DNA of 64,000 nt from Gimesia aquarii (GCF_007748195.1 NZ_CP037920.1:3629946-3693945); one strand, 5' to 3'. Counted from the stretch's first letter, positions 28,483 to 40,436 are shown. Made by a program: numbers and translations. The notes: generated by a model not told the origin, from the letters alone.

Positions 28483-28497
28483 TGGCACATTCTTTGC
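28483..28497 (+). promoter_or_regulatory. Sigma-54 (RpoN) -24/-12 promoter
   Basis: TGGCAC (28483-28488), five bases, then TTGC (28494-28497) match the sigma-54 consensus exactly, with 10 bases between the invariant GG and GC. It faces the nitrate assimilation operon, which fits the common control of nitrogen genes by RpoN and an NtrC-type activator. The predicted start is near 28509. Confidence 0.72.
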
Positions 28498-28835
28498 CTT
28501 TCCTTAACATTCATAAAATCAAATCTCATAGGGTCTAGCATCTATTGAGGTTGAATCAGGGTGATCTCTCCTGCGCTCACGGAGTATCAGTCACAAAAAT
28601 TTAATAGAAGTGACATCTACAAAAGAAACTCAGACTGAATTAACTATCATCGCAAGTTCTTCGTGTGGCGCTCTCCCTAAACTTGCCAAACAATAGCAGG
28701 CCTTTTCATTCTTTTATTGCTTTGAATTGAGATACCCTTGCGCGCCGTTCATCTCTGATCGATTCGTTCAATATTTCTCAATGGTTAAACGATTGAAAAT
28801 TCCAAAAGTAGCTGCAAAAAGAAAGCACAACGGAA

Positions 28836-30215
28836 ATGGAAATTCAAAATAAAGCAACCAGGATTAATCTATTCAATTTTTCGACTCCGCAAATGCGTGC
28901 ATTTCATATGTCCTGGTTTGCATTCTTTCTTTGCTTCTTCGCCTGGTTCGGTATTGCTCCCTTGATGAAGGTGGTCCGGGAAGAGATGCTCCTGACAAAA
29001 GAGCAAATTGGCTGGTGTATCATTGGTTCTGTTGCAATTACAGTCATTGCTCGGCTCTTTATCGGCTGGCTCTGTGATCAAATTGGGCCGCGTTTGTCTT
29101 ATACATGGCTATTGATTTTGGGTTCTCTGCCTGTGATGGGAATTGGATTCGCCCACGACTATACCACTTTTCTGATGTTCCGAATTGCCATTGGTGCGAT
29201 TGGGGCTTCGTTTGTGATTACACAGTACCATACCTCAATTATGTTTGCCCCGAATTGTGTCGGAACTGCCAATGCCACTTCTGCTGGCTGGGGAAACCTG
29301 GGAGGGGGAGTCACACAGCTTGTGATGCCACTCATATTCACTCTGTTTATCGGAGTATTGGGATTCAGTGATTCCTTAGGTTGGCGTGCTTCCATGTTTG
29401 TAGCTGGTCTGATTTGTGCTTTAACAGGTGTTGCTTATTACTTCTTGACACAAGATACACCAGATGGAAATTTTAAAGAATTGCGTGCTGCTGGGAAGTT
29501 GCCTCAAAAAGCAAATAACAAAGGAAAGTTTTGGACTGCCTGTAAAGATCATCGAGTTTGGGCACTGTTTGTCATCTACGGTGCCTGCTTTGGAATTGAA
29601 CTTACGATTAACAATATCGCTGCACTCTATTTTCTGGACCACTTTGATTACTTCCAGGATATGGAAACAGCACACGCGATCAAAATGGCTGGTTTGTTTG
29701 CTGGTATGTTTGGTTTGATGAATATTTTTGCCCGCACTCTGGGTGGACTTTTTGGTGACCGGTTTGGAGAAAAATGGGGGCTTAGTGGACGAGTCAAGTG
29801 GTTATTTGTTGTGATTTTCTGCGAAGGTATCGCACTGATGCTCTTTTCACAGATGAGTATTCTTGTGATGGCGTTACCCGCTCTCATTATCTTCAGCCTA
29901 TTCGTCCAAATGTCCGAAGGTGCCACTTATTCTGTGGTTCCGTTTATTAATCCCAAAGCGTTGGGGGCCGTTTCCGGTATTGTGGGAGCCGGTGGAAATG
30001 CAGGGGCCGTTGCAGCCGGTTTTCTGTTCAAAACACATGCAATTACCTGGCCAACTGCCTTGTTTATTATTGGAGCGATTGTGACGTGCTGTTCCTTCTT
30101 GACCTTCATTGTGCGGTTTAGTGAAGAAACGGAAGAAGAAGTACGACTCGCTCATGAATTAGCAGTGACTGCCAGAAGTGGAGAGAAAGAGCTTGCTACA
30201 GCCATAGGTAATTAA
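28836..30215 (+). CDS. Nitrate/nitrite transporter of the NarK/NasA major facilitator group
   Basis: A 459-residue membrane protein with about 12 hydrophobic spans. It brings nitrate into the cell or exchanges it for nitrite. The family signature AGWGNLGGGVTQLVMP is present near residue 155, and the second half has GGLFGDRFGEKWG and GNAGAVAAGFLF, the repeat of the nitrate signature. It starts at ATG 28836 with a weak upstream site. First gene of the nitrate operon, downstream of the sigma-54 promoter; the nitrite reductase follows 60 bases later. Confidence 0.93.
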   Translation: MEIQNKATRINLFNFSTPQMRAFHMSWFAFFLCFFAWFGIAPLMKVVREEMLLTKEQIGWCIIGSVAITVIARLFIGWLCDQIGPRLSYTWLLILGSLPVMGIGFAHDYTTFLMFRIAIGAIGASFVITQYHTSIMFAPNCVGTANATSAGWGNLGGGVTQLVMPLIFTLFIGVLGFSDSLGWRASMFVAGLICALTGVAYYFLTQDTPDGNFKELRAAGKLPQKANNKGKFWTACKDHRVWALFVIYGACFGIELTINNIAALYFLDHFDYFQDMETAHAIKMAGLFAGMFGLMNIFARTLGGLFGDRFGEKWGLSGRVKWLFVVIFCEGIALMLFSQMSILVMALPALIIFSLFVQMSEGATYSVVPFINPKALGAVSGIVGAGGNAGAVAAGFLFKTHAITWPTALFIIGAIVTCCSFLTFIVRFSEETEEEVRLAHELAVTARSGEKELATAIGN

Positions 30216-30275
30216 AAAGCTTATGTGACTCTGCGAATAACAAATTAAGTGCTCTGAGTAAAAGGTGGATTCACT

Positions 30276-33251
30276 GTGATTCAAAGAAATTCTGAACCAA
30301 AGAAGAATGTGGTTGTCATTGGCAACGGCATGGTGGGGTTACGGCTGTGTGAACAACTGGTTGAGAAAGACCAGCAACAGCAATTTAAGATTGTAACATT
30401 CTGTGAAGAACCACGTGCTGCATATGACCGTGTGGGATTAACACAATTTTTCGCTCATAATGATGCAGAAAAATTAATGTTGGCTCGTCAAGAATGGTAC
30501 TCGGAAAATGACATCGATCTCCATTTAGCAGACCGTGCAGTCAGTATTGATAGACAAACTAAAATTGTCCGTTCCCAAAAGGGTATTGAGATACCTTATG
30601 ATAAGGTGATCATCGCAACAGGGTCCTATCCTTTCATACCAGAAGTTCCTGGAATCAAAAACCGAGGAGTCTTTGTATATCGTACAATTAACGACTTGGA
30701 ATCGATCATAGACTACGCGAAACATTCGAAGCGGGTAGCAGTGATTGGAGGTGGGCTCCTGGGCTTGGAAGCAGCAAAAGCAGCACTGGATCTGGGCCTG
30801 GAAACACATGTATTGGAGTTTGCTCCACGTTTAATGCCGCGACAAATTGATGACGCCGGTTCAAAAATTCTGATTCAAAAAATTGAGGAATTGGGAGTTC
30901 GCGTCCATCTGAATAAAGCTACCAACGAAGTGTTGGGAGAATCCAAAGTGACGGGGATTCAATTTCAAGATGGCGAAGTGCTGGATGTTGACATGATTAT
31001 CGTCTCAGCCGGTATTCGTCCTCGTGATGAGTTAGCTCGTGAATGCAATCTTGAAGTGGGAGAACGAGGGGGGATCCTCGTCAACGATTTTCTACAGACC
31101 TCTGATCCCGACATATATGCTGTAGGAGAAGTCGCCTTACATTCAGGAATGGTGTATGGTCTCGTTGCACCTGGATATCAAATGGCAGAGGTGGCGGCAG
31201 CTCACTTATGTAGTATCGATCTAAAATTCGAGGGAAGCGACCTTTCCACTAAGTTAAAGTTAATGGGCGTGGATGTTGCCAGCTTTGGTGATTATGAAGC
31301 CGATCCCAAAAATTCGAAAAGCCTCACTTTTGAAGATCCTTTTGCAGGCGTCTATAAAAAATTAGTTTTTAATTCCGATGGGACCAACCTCCTGGGGGGC
31401 ATTTTAATCGGCGATGCTTCTGATTATGGCAGTTTGTCGATGCTGACTAAGACCGATGGTGTGTTACCTTGCAGCCCACATGAACTCGTCGTTGGCTCCA
31501 ATAGTGGCATTCCGGGAGGTAGCATTGCAGAGATGCCAGACGAAGGGCAGGTCTGTTCTTGTAATAATGTCACAAAGGGGCAAATCTGCGCGGCAATTCA
31601 AGATGAAAAACTGACTTCAGTAGATCAGGTAAAAACGTGTACCAAAGCTGGAAGTGGATGTGGGGGATGTTTGCCCCTGGTGACAGATCTATTTCAAGCA
31701 GAGATGGAAGCGTCTGGTCTTGCGGTCAACAATGACCTGTGTGAGCATTTTGAATTTTCACGAACAGAACTACTCAATATTATTAAAATTAAAAAACTCA
31801 AAACATTTCAGGCAGTTCTCGATGACTGTGGTTCAGGTGCGGGATGCGAAGTCTGTAAGCCGACGGTGGCCTCGATTCTTGCCAGTTTATGGAACGAGCA
31901 CGTTGTTGACCATGCATTTTTACAGGATACGAACGACCGCTTTTTGGCGAATGTGCAACGCGGTGGACTCTATTCAGTAGTGCCTCGCGTCCCCGGGGGC
32001 GAAATTACTCCAGACAAATTGATCGTTCTGGGAAATGTCGCTCAGGAATATGGCCTTTATACGAAAATCACCGGCGGACAACGCGTTGACTTATTCGGGG
32101 CGGAAGTTCATGATCTGCCTGCGATCTGGGAAAAATTGATCGACGCTGGATTTGAAAGCGGCCATGCATATGGTAAAGCGCTGCGTACAGTCAAAAGCTG
32201 TGTTGGCACAACCTGGTGTCGTTATGGAGTGGGAGATTCTGTCGGTTTCGCGATACGACTGGAAGAACGTTATCGCGGAGTCCGTGCTCCACACAAAATC
32301 AAAGGAGGTGTTTCGGGGTGTGTTCGCGAATGTGCGGAAGCACAGAGTAAAGATTTTGGGCTCATCGCGACAGAAAATGGTTATAATCTCTATATCTGCG
32401 GGAACGGCGGTGCCAAACCACGACATGCCGATCTTTTTGCATCAGATCTTGATGAAGAAACTTGTATTAAGTACCTGGATCGATTTTTGATGTTTTATAT
32501 TCAGACTGCGGATAAGCTAACGCGTACTGCTGCCTGGCTGGAGAAACTGGAAGGGGGGATTGACTATTTAAAAGAAGTTGTCATCGAAGATAAATTGGGG
32601 ATTTGTGAAGAGCTGGAAGCCATGATGCAATCATTGGTTGATAGTTATCGTTGTGAGTGGAAAGAAGTCGTTAATAACCCTGAGAAAAGAAGGCTATTTA
32701 ACCAGTTCGTGAATACCGAAGATCACCAACCCTCAATCGAATTGATTCCACAACGCGGGCAGCATCGCCCAGTCGACTGGGCTCCCGATTTTATTCCGAT
32801 GGATGATCTCAAACCGTTGGAAAAAACTGTCGAAGATAATAATTCCCAACTAGATGAACAACCACGCGAGTGGGTCCATGTAGGAACTGTAAGTGATTTT
32901 CCAGAGAATAGTGGAGCTACTGTAAGATATGGTATTTCACAAATCGCAGTATTTAATTTTACCAGTCGTGGTGAATGGTATGCTTGCCAGCAAATGTGCC
33001 CTCATAAGCAGGCAATGGTATTATCACGCGGAATCATTGGTGATACACAAGGCATCCCCAAAGTGGCATGCCCCTTACACAAAAAAACATTTTCTCTGGA
33101 AAACGGGACTTGTTTGAGTGGTGAGCAGAATTATTCAGTAAATGTGTTTAAAGTAAGAGTTGATGATATGCAGAATGTGTACTTGGAACTCCCTGAGGAA
33201 AAAGTACTAAATGAATTACTAAATCAAATAGAATGTGCTGGCGCTCACTAA
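30276..33251 (+). CDS. nirB: Assimilatory nitrite reductase, NirB-NirD fusion
   Basis: A 991-residue cytoplasmic enzyme reducing nitrite to ammonium with NAD(P)H. In order: FAD/NAD(P) oxidoreductase domain (about 10-400, GNGMVGLRLCEQL and GGGLLGLEAAKAAL); two BFD-like [2Fe-2S] regions (CSCNNV near 425 with CGGC near 460, and CGSGAGCEVC near 518); ferredoxin-like half domain (about 565-625); sirohaem/[4Fe-4S] site CVGTTWC (near 641) and CVREC (near 681); and a C-terminal Rieske domain (about 880-985, CPHKQ and CPLHKK). The Rieske part equals the separate NirD of enteric bacteria, here fused. Start GTG 30276 with AAAGGTGGA upstream. Confidence 0.95.
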   Translation: MIQRNSEPKKNVVVIGNGMVGLRLCEQLVEKDQQQQFKIVTFCEEPRAAYDRVGLTQFFAHNDAEKLMLARQEWYSENDIDLHLADRAVSIDRQTKIVRSQKGIEIPYDKVIIATGSYPFIPEVPGIKNRGVFVYRTINDLESIIDYAKHSKRVAVIGGGLLGLEAAKAALDLGLETHVLEFAPRLMPRQIDDAGSKILIQKIEELGVRVHLNKATNEVLGESKVTGIQFQDGEVLDVDMIIVSAGIRPRDELARECNLEVGERGGILVNDFLQTSDPDIYAVGEVALHSGMVYGLVAPGYQMAEVAAAHLCSIDLKFEGSDLSTKLKLMGVDVASFGDYEADPKNSKSLTFEDPFAGVYKKLVFNSDGTNLLGGILIGDASDYGSLSMLTKTDGVLPCSPHELVVGSNSGIPGGSIAEMPDEGQVCSCNNVTKGQICAAIQDEKLTSVDQVKTCTKAGSGCGGCLPLVTDLFQAEMEASGLAVNNDLCEHFEFSRTELLNIIKIKKLKTFQAVLDDCGSGAGCEVCKPTVASILASLWNEHVVDHAFLQDTNDRFLANVQRGGLYSVVPRVPGGEITPDKLIVLGNVAQEYGLYTKITGGQRVDLFGAEVHDLPAIWEKLIDAGFESGHAYGKALRTVKSCVGTTWCRYGVGDSVGFAIRLEERYRGVRAPHKIKGGVSGCVRECAEAQSKDFGLIATENGYNLYICGNGGAKPRHADLFASDLDEETCIKYLDRFLMFYIQTADKLTRTAAWLEKLEGGIDYLKEVVIEDKLGICEELEAMMQSLVDSYRCEWKEVVNNPEKRRLFNQFVNTEDHQPSIELIPQRGQHRPVDWAPDFIPMDDLKPLEKTVEDNNSQLDEQPREWVHVGTVSDFPENSGATVRYGISQIAVFNFTSRGEWYACQQMCPHKQAMVLSRGIIGDTQGIPKVACPLHKKTFSLENGTCLSGEQNYSVNVFKVRVDDMQNVYLELPEEKVLNELLNQIECAGAH

Positions 33252-33265
33252 GCACAGGATATCAA

Positions 33266-34036
33266 ATGACCTTATCTCAACAACAGAATTCAAAAAAACA
33301 AGACGAACAACTTTTAGCACTGTCAGTAATTGAAGTAGTACAGGAAGCAGATGAAGTTCGTACCTTTCGATTGGATAACTCCAAAGGGATTTTTCCGATT
33401 CATAAACCAGGCATGTTTACCAAGGTTTGTCTTAACATTGATGGAAACGAAGTTTGGCGAAGCTTTTCAATAAGCTCATCGCCATTGCAGCCGGAAAACA
33501 TTGACTTAACAATAAAACGCAATTCTCAAGGACAGGTCGGAAATTATTTTTTTGAACAGATTCGTCCAGGAAGCCGCCTATTGTTAAAAGGTCCTTTGGG
33601 ACGATTTTACTATGACCAGGAGCAACATAGAGAACCACTTGTGCTGTTGTGTGCCGGTATTGGTATCACTCCGATGATGAGTATTGTGCGCTACTTACAA
33701 GATTTCAATCAAAACAGACTCTGTTATTTGTTTTATGGTGCCAGAACTCATAGGGATATTATCTTTGATGAGGAAACTCGACAGCTAATCACTCAAATGC
33801 CTGGATTCCATTACTATTTGACTCTTTCCCAGCCAACTCCTCATTGGTTGGGATATTGTGGATATCTCAATTTTGAATTTATGCAATCAAAGGTCTCTCA
33901 ACTTTTGGCATCTCGTTTCTTTTTATGTGGTCCCAACCGATTTAATCAGGATTTTGAAGAACAGCTTTTGGAAGCCGGGGTACCACAGACATTCATTCAT
34001 AGCGAGCAATTTCATAAAACACGAAAGCCTCAATAA
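33266..34036 (+). CDS. FNR-like FAD/NAD(P)-binding oxidoreductase
   Basis: A 256-residue ferredoxin-NADP reductase superfamily protein. The FAD-binding motif RSFSISSSP and the nicotinamide-binding LCAGIGITPMMSIVRYL are clear; LCGPNRF closes the domain. There is no C-terminal [2Fe-2S] domain, so it must pass electrons to a separate partner, likely the iron-sulfur protein or nitrate reductase encoded next (inference). The ATG at 33266 follows AGGA; the upstream extension overlaps the end of nirB and was rejected. The next gene starts 5 bases after its stop. Confidence 0.85.
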   Translation: MTLSQQQNSKKQDEQLLALSVIEVVQEADEVRTFRLDNSKGIFPIHKPGMFTKVCLNIDGNEVWRSFSISSSPLQPENIDLTIKRNSQGQVGNYFFEQIRPGSRLLLKGPLGRFYYDQEQHREPLVLLCAGIGITPMMSIVRYLQDFNQNRLCYLFYGARTHRDIIFDEETRQLITQMPGFHYYLTLSQPTPHWLGYCGYLNFEFMQSKVSQLLASRFFLCGPNRFNQDFEEQLLEAGVPQTFIHSEQFHKTRKPQ

Positions 34037-34041
34037 AAGAT

Positions 34042-35787
34042 ATGACATTTGACGTTGGTAGAGATGACCAGAATCCAATAATCGCTTTTGATGACCCTGC
34101 GTCGAATTTACAAAGTAATGCCGCCTGTAGTACAGAGCTTGATCTGATTGCGATTCTCTTGAAAGAGCAGCAGTCATTAACTGCCATCGATCAATTTTCA
34201 AAACAGTATGACACCCAGGCAATACCAGCTCAGTCAAGATACTATTCTGATCTGATTCCTTCAGCGTTTCCACAATCCGGGGAACAATATGCTTTTGAGG
34301 TGGATTTGGACCGTTGTTCCGGCTGTAAAGCGTGTGTGACAGCCTGCCATTCACTCAATGGACTTGATGAAAACGAAACCTGGCGTGATGTTGGTTTACT
34401 GATTGGTGGGTCGAATCAGGATCCGATTTATCAACATGTCACCACTGCTTGTCACCATTGTCTGGAGCCAGCATGTATGCATGCCTGTCCTGTAAACGCT
34501 TATGAGAAAGATCCACTGACCGGAATTGTGAAACACTTGGACGACCAGTGTTTTGGTTGTCAGTATTGTACATTAGCGTGTCCTTACGATGTTCCTAAAT
34601 ACCAAAGCCACAAAGGAATTGTTCGGAAATGCGATATGTGCAGTCAGCGGTTATCTGATGGTGAAGCACCCGCTTGCGTGCAAGCGTGTCCTCATCAGGC
34701 GATTTCAATTAATATCGTCAATCAGGAACAAGTCATCGCAGATTCGGAAGTCAACCCATTTCTACCTGCGGCGCCTGATCCACAGATTACGATTCCCACA
34801 ACAACCTACAAGTCGAAAAAACCGTTTCCCCGTAATACATTACCGGCAGATTATTATTCGACCAGTCCTCAACACGCCCATCTACCATTGGTGATCATGC
34901 TGGTACTCACTCAACTTTCTGTCGGCGCTTTTCTTGCGGGATCTGCTTTAGAGTATTTATTCAGTGTAGAAGAAACAGCCATCATGAATCGCTTATATGC
35001 GACAAGTGCGCTGTTCTTTGGTTTAACTGCATTAGGAGCCAGCACACTCCATTTAGGGCGTCCTCTGTATGCGTTTCGAGGCATATTAGGGCTGAAACAT
35101 TCGTGGCTGAGTCGAGAAATTCTAGCATTTGGTATTTTTGCCGGTGCAGCAATGTTGTATGCAGTTTTGACTTGGGTTTCTGATTCGACGTTTCCGGAAT
35201 TGGAATCCTGGCAACCTCTGGCAGGACAAATAGTTAGTTTCTTGGGAATGGTTGGTATTTTCTGCTCGATCATGATTTATGTATTTACGAAACGTGAATT
35301 CTGGAGCTTTGAAACAACCACGATCAAGTTTTCTCTCACTACGATTCTATTGGGAATTGCTTCGACATGGTTGACGATTTTCATTGTGAATTGGACTGAT
35401 GACTCTCCAGCATCAAATCTATTGATCGCTCAAGCGGGACCGCTCCTCTCCAAGGCATTGATTCTGACATCAATCATCAAGCTTGGTTTTGAAGCTTCGA
35501 TATTTCGTTATCTGATTCGTCGACAAAACTCACCACTCAAGCGTTCGGCTTTATTGATGAGTGGGCAATTGTCAAATGTGACACTCGCTCGTTTTGCATG
35601 TGGTTTACTGGGAGGGATATTGATGCCTTGCTTTTTACTGAACCAGCAAACACAACCTCCACATAGTTTAAATCTCTTCATAGCCGTCAGCATATTATTT
35701 ATTGCATGTTTGTTCGGTGAATTATTGGAAAGATATCTTTTTTTCTCCGCGGTGGCAGCTCCTCGAATGCCCGGAGTATTACGATAA
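34042..35787 (+). CDS. Fused DmsB-DmsC-like iron-sulfur and membrane-anchor protein
   Basis: A 581-residue two-part protein. The N-terminal half (about 85-245) has the four cysteine groups of a DmsB-like 4x[4Fe-4S] subunit: CSGCKACVTAC, CHHCLEPACMHAC, CFGCQYCTLAC and CDMC...CVQAC. From about 275 to the end come about eight hydrophobic spans resembling DmsC, the quinol-side anchor. In known DMSO reductases these are separate subunits. Between an FNR-like gene and the nitrate reductase, it probably carries electrons to the latter, perhaps from membrane quinol (inference). Residues 1-80 have no recognised domain. Confidence 0.85.
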   Translation: MTFDVGRDDQNPIIAFDDPASNLQSNAACSTELDLIAILLKEQQSLTAIDQFSKQYDTQAIPAQSRYYSDLIPSAFPQSGEQYAFEVDLDRCSGCKACVTACHSLNGLDENETWRDVGLLIGGSNQDPIYQHVTTACHHCLEPACMHACPVNAYEKDPLTGIVKHLDDQCFGCQYCTLACPYDVPKYQSHKGIVRKCDMCSQRLSDGEAPACVQACPHQAISINIVNQEQVIADSEVNPFLPAAPDPQITIPTTTYKSKKPFPRNTLPADYYSTSPQHAHLPLVIMLVLTQLSVGAFLAGSALEYLFSVEETAIMNRLYATSALFFGLTALGASTLHLGRPLYAFRGILGLKHSWLSREILAFGIFAGAAMLYAVLTWVSDSTFPELESWQPLAGQIVSFLGMVGIFCSIMIYVFTKREFWSFETTTIKFSLTTILLGIASTWLTIFIVNWTDDSPASNLLIAQAGPLLSKALILTSIIKLGFEASIFRYLIRRQNSPLKRSALLMSGQLSNVTLARFACGLLGGILMPCFLLNQQTQPPHSLNLFIAVSILFIACLFGELLERYLFFSAVAAPRMPGVLR

Positions 35788-35820
35788 GCGTTAGTTTACA
35801 ATCCTACTGGAATTCATTTT

Positions 35821-38028
<2,208 letters not shown>

Positions 38029-38393
38029 ACCAAATCTACGAGATCAAGTTATGCAAACCATTTTGAGATATGGTTGCCTCCAATATTCCTGACTATTCTC
38101 AATGATGCGCGTTTTTGTTCAGTAAAATATGGTCATCTTTGCTGACCAACGCCCAATCTGATCCGGGTGTGCCTTGGAGACTTTAGCCGAATTCCCGTTT
38201 TCTTGTTCGATTTTGATAATGGTCAGCGACTAATCCATAAAATCGGAGTTTGTCTTTTATTGCGCTAATGGATTCCGAAGAATACCGATATTCCTCATAA
38301 GCACTCTGAGCAAACATAGATCAGGAGTGCGCGCTGCATGTGAGACAAGATGATTTCAACCCTTTCATCCTTGGAATAGCATAAATCAGGCCA
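38029..38393. other. Gene-free region after the nitrate operon
   Basis: About 365 bases. A hairpin at 38053-38077, GCAAACCAT pairing with ATGGTTGC with one bulged base, lies just after the nitrate reductase stop; it lacks a T run, so termination there is uncertain. The rest should contain the promoter of the hydrolase gene; none was assigned. Confidence 0.45.
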
Positions 38394-39437
38394 ATGAATT
38401 TATTGACAACTCGATCCATGCAGCTTAAAGCTTGCTTCTTTTTCTGTTTATTCCTATGTTCCATGCCCTTATATGCACAGGAAGCTTCTTCAGCTCCGGC
38501 TTGCATTAGCGATACACAACAATGTGTTCCGGATCAGGATTGCACTTCTTGTGTGACTGAACTCAACTACTGGGTTGTCAGTAGTCGTTGTTGTGTTCAG
38601 AAAAGTAATTGCTGTTGCCCATGCTGTGAATTTGATGTCTATCATTCCAGTGGAGGAGGAAATGTTACAGAGTCTTCATTTGAGACTTTAGTCCAATCGT
38701 TAGATCCTAATGCTCCGATTTGTATCATGGTGCATGGCAGCTTTGTGAAGTGGGAAGGAGCGCTAACAGATTCGTATAATACCTATTTTTGGCTGAGGAA
38801 CGCAGCCCCAAATCGTCCGCTGAATGTGATCTTCTTCACATGGCCCAGCGGTGAAATGCCTACAAAGATACTACCAATCGATGTCAACATCCTTGGAAAG
38901 CGAGCTGAGTATAACGGGTATTATTTAGCACAATTGATTTCCCAATTGCCTGAACAGCACGATATCAGCCTGTTAGGTCATAGCCATGGTGCTCGCATTG
39001 TATCGTCAACTCTGCATTTAATTGGAGGTGGTTCGATTCAAGGCTTCTCTTTGAATGAATGTGGGATTTGTATCCCTTGTCACTCGCGACGCATTCGTGC
39101 GGTATTTGCTGCCGCGGCTATTAATCACAATTGGTTAAATCCCGGGCAACGTTATGGCTGCAGTCTGAACTGTATTGAGTGCCTCGTTAACCTTCGAAAC
39201 AAAAAAGACAGAGTGCTTCTCTTCTATCCCGTACTTGCCACGTTTTCACGCAGAGCATTAGCGCGTACCGGCTTCACTTATCTTGATCGACGCGCCCTTG
39301 GTGATTGTCTCAGTCGCGTGAATGATATCGATGTTTCGAAGTGTGTCGGCGCAGGCCACATGTTTCCAAACTACTATAGCCATCCAGAAATCGCGGAAAC
39401 CATTGTGCCAGCAATTTATTTTAATGAGAGCCACTAG
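38394..39437 (+). CDS. Exported cysteine-rich alpha/beta hydrolase
   Basis: A 347-residue protein with a signal peptide (ACFFFCLFLCSMPLYAQ). The first 50 mature residues hold 11 cysteines, ending in NCCCPCC. A hydrolase domain follows: an oxyanion-side motif ICIMVHGSF, then LLGHSHGARI with the nucleophile serine in GHSHG, and AGHMFPNYY near the end as the probable catalytic histidine. Two more cysteine groups (CGICIPC and CSLNCIEC) occur inside. The domain recalls DUF900-type hydrolases of planctomycetes. The cysteines suggest disulfides or metal binding outside the cytoplasm (inference). Single gene; substrate unknown. Confidence 0.75.
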   Translation: MNLLTTRSMQLKACFFFCLFLCSMPLYAQEASSAPACISDTQQCVPDQDCTSCVTELNYWVVSSRCCVQKSNCCCPCCEFDVYHSSGGGNVTESSFETLVQSLDPNAPICIMVHGSFVKWEGALTDSYNTYFWLRNAAPNRPLNVIFFTWPSGEMPTKILPIDVNILGKRAEYNGYYLAQLISQLPEQHDISLLGHSHGARIVSSTLHLIGGGSIQGFSLNECGICIPCHSRRIRAVFAAAAINHNWLNPGQRYGCSLNCIECLVNLRNKKDRVLLFYPVLATFSRRALARTGFTYLDRRALGDCLSRVNDIDVSKCVGAGHMFPNYYSHPEIAETIVPAIYFNESH

Positions 39438-39866
39438 TGCTCCGTTAAAGTTTGCAAATGTTTGGTCCGCATAAAAAAGCTTAATGATGGTGCCTGTCAA
39501 AATGAGGTCTGCGTAAGACCGGTCCTTAAGCTTGCATTCCAATCCGATCGAGAAAGTTCTGGCTGGCCCCACTCTCTAAACGAGAATTTTCTGATCGAAA
39601 GCAGATTCTCACAGAATCCCCAATTTCGTAGTCGAATCTGGAACTCTTTTTTTACATAATGGTGGCAACAATCCTCTATCTCATAGAAGATTGTGTATTA
39701 TTTTCTAATGTCGATCTGTTGTATCATATTGCAGTGATGTGACTTATGGCGTGAATCGCTCTCAGGGCATTTTTTTGAAAAGTCTGGAGATTCTGAAAAT
39801 AATTTCGCCAGTTCGTGCATCCTTATTACTAAAAGCCGCGGTTTTGTTATTGAACGGGAGTAGATA
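39438..39866. other. Gene-free region with a strong hairpin
   Basis: About 430 bases. A near-perfect hairpin spans 39668-39694: ACAATC plus TCTAT pairing with ATAGA plus GATTGT, one mismatch, 3-base loop. It lies 230 bases after the hydrolase and 170 bases before the sigma gene. It may be a terminator or a leader element of the sigma-headed operon. No gene was seen. Confidence 0.5.
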
Positions 39867-40400
39867 TTGGCCACCGGTAACGATGGCAAGCTCGCCCCCG
39901 AGATCGTCCATCAATTATTTGAACAGCATGCTGCCGAATTGCGCGCTTTTTTAACGGGGCTCTTACGCGACCACGATTTTGTTGATGAAGTAATTCAATT
40001 AACTTTTTCCAAAGCACTACAATCAGGCAATCAGGCAAAGGAAGAAACCAGAAAAGGTTGGTTATTCAAAGTCGCTTATCACGAATCAATGGCTTTGTTG
40101 CGTCGGAGTAAAATTGATAAAAAATCACTGAAAAATTTGTGTCATACAACGGCTGTTTATTGGACTGAAAAACCAGAGCATCAACTTTTAGAAAATGAGA
40201 ATATTGAACAAGTCAGGCAAGCGTTGAGTAAACTGCCCGAAAATCAACAAGAAGTAGTGATCGCGAGGATCTACCAAAATAAAACATTCAAAGAGATTGC
40301 TCAAGAATATGAGCTTCCACTAGGTACTGTATTGACGCGAATGCGAATTGCAATCAAAACCTTGTCAAAACAACTTGATAATCCAGCAGAGAATCGTTGA
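39867..40400 (+). CDS. ECF-type RNA polymerase sigma factor
   Basis: A 177-residue sigma factor. Region 2 includes DHDFVDEVIQLTFSKAL and ETRKGWLFKVAYHESMALLRR; region 4 includes LPENQQEVVIARIYQNKTFK followed by IAQEYELPLGTVLTRMRIAI. The start is a TTG at 39867 supported by GGGAG at 39856-39860. It heads a same-strand series: a membrane partner 36 bases later, an exported helical protein, a PSD1 protein, a DUF1501 protein and a lysine-rich protein, suggesting a self-controlled envelope unit (inference). Confidence 0.9.
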   Translation: MATGNDGKLAPEIVHQLFEQHAAELRAFLTGLLRDHDFVDEVIQLTFSKALQSGNQAKEETRKGWLFKVAYHESMALLRRSKIDKKSLKNLCHTTAVYWTEKPEHQLLENENIEQVRQALSKLPENQQEVVIARIYQNKTFKEIAQEYELPLGTVLTRMRIAIKTLSKQLDNPAENR

Positions 40401-40436
40401 TATTAGTTTTTACATTCTATTTTTAAGACGTATTTC

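Larger units (their letters stand above)
28287..28835 (+). promoter_or_regulatory. Regulatory region of the nitrate operon
   Basis: About 550 gene-free bases before the nitrate transporter. It contains a perfect palindrome at 28391-28416, a sigma-54 promoter at 28483-28497, and an untranslated leader of about 325 bases holding the inverted repeat GCAAGTT (28652-28658)/AACTTGC (28680-28686). The leader hairpin could take part in regulation by attenuation, but no clear terminator with a T run was seen. Confidence 0.6.
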
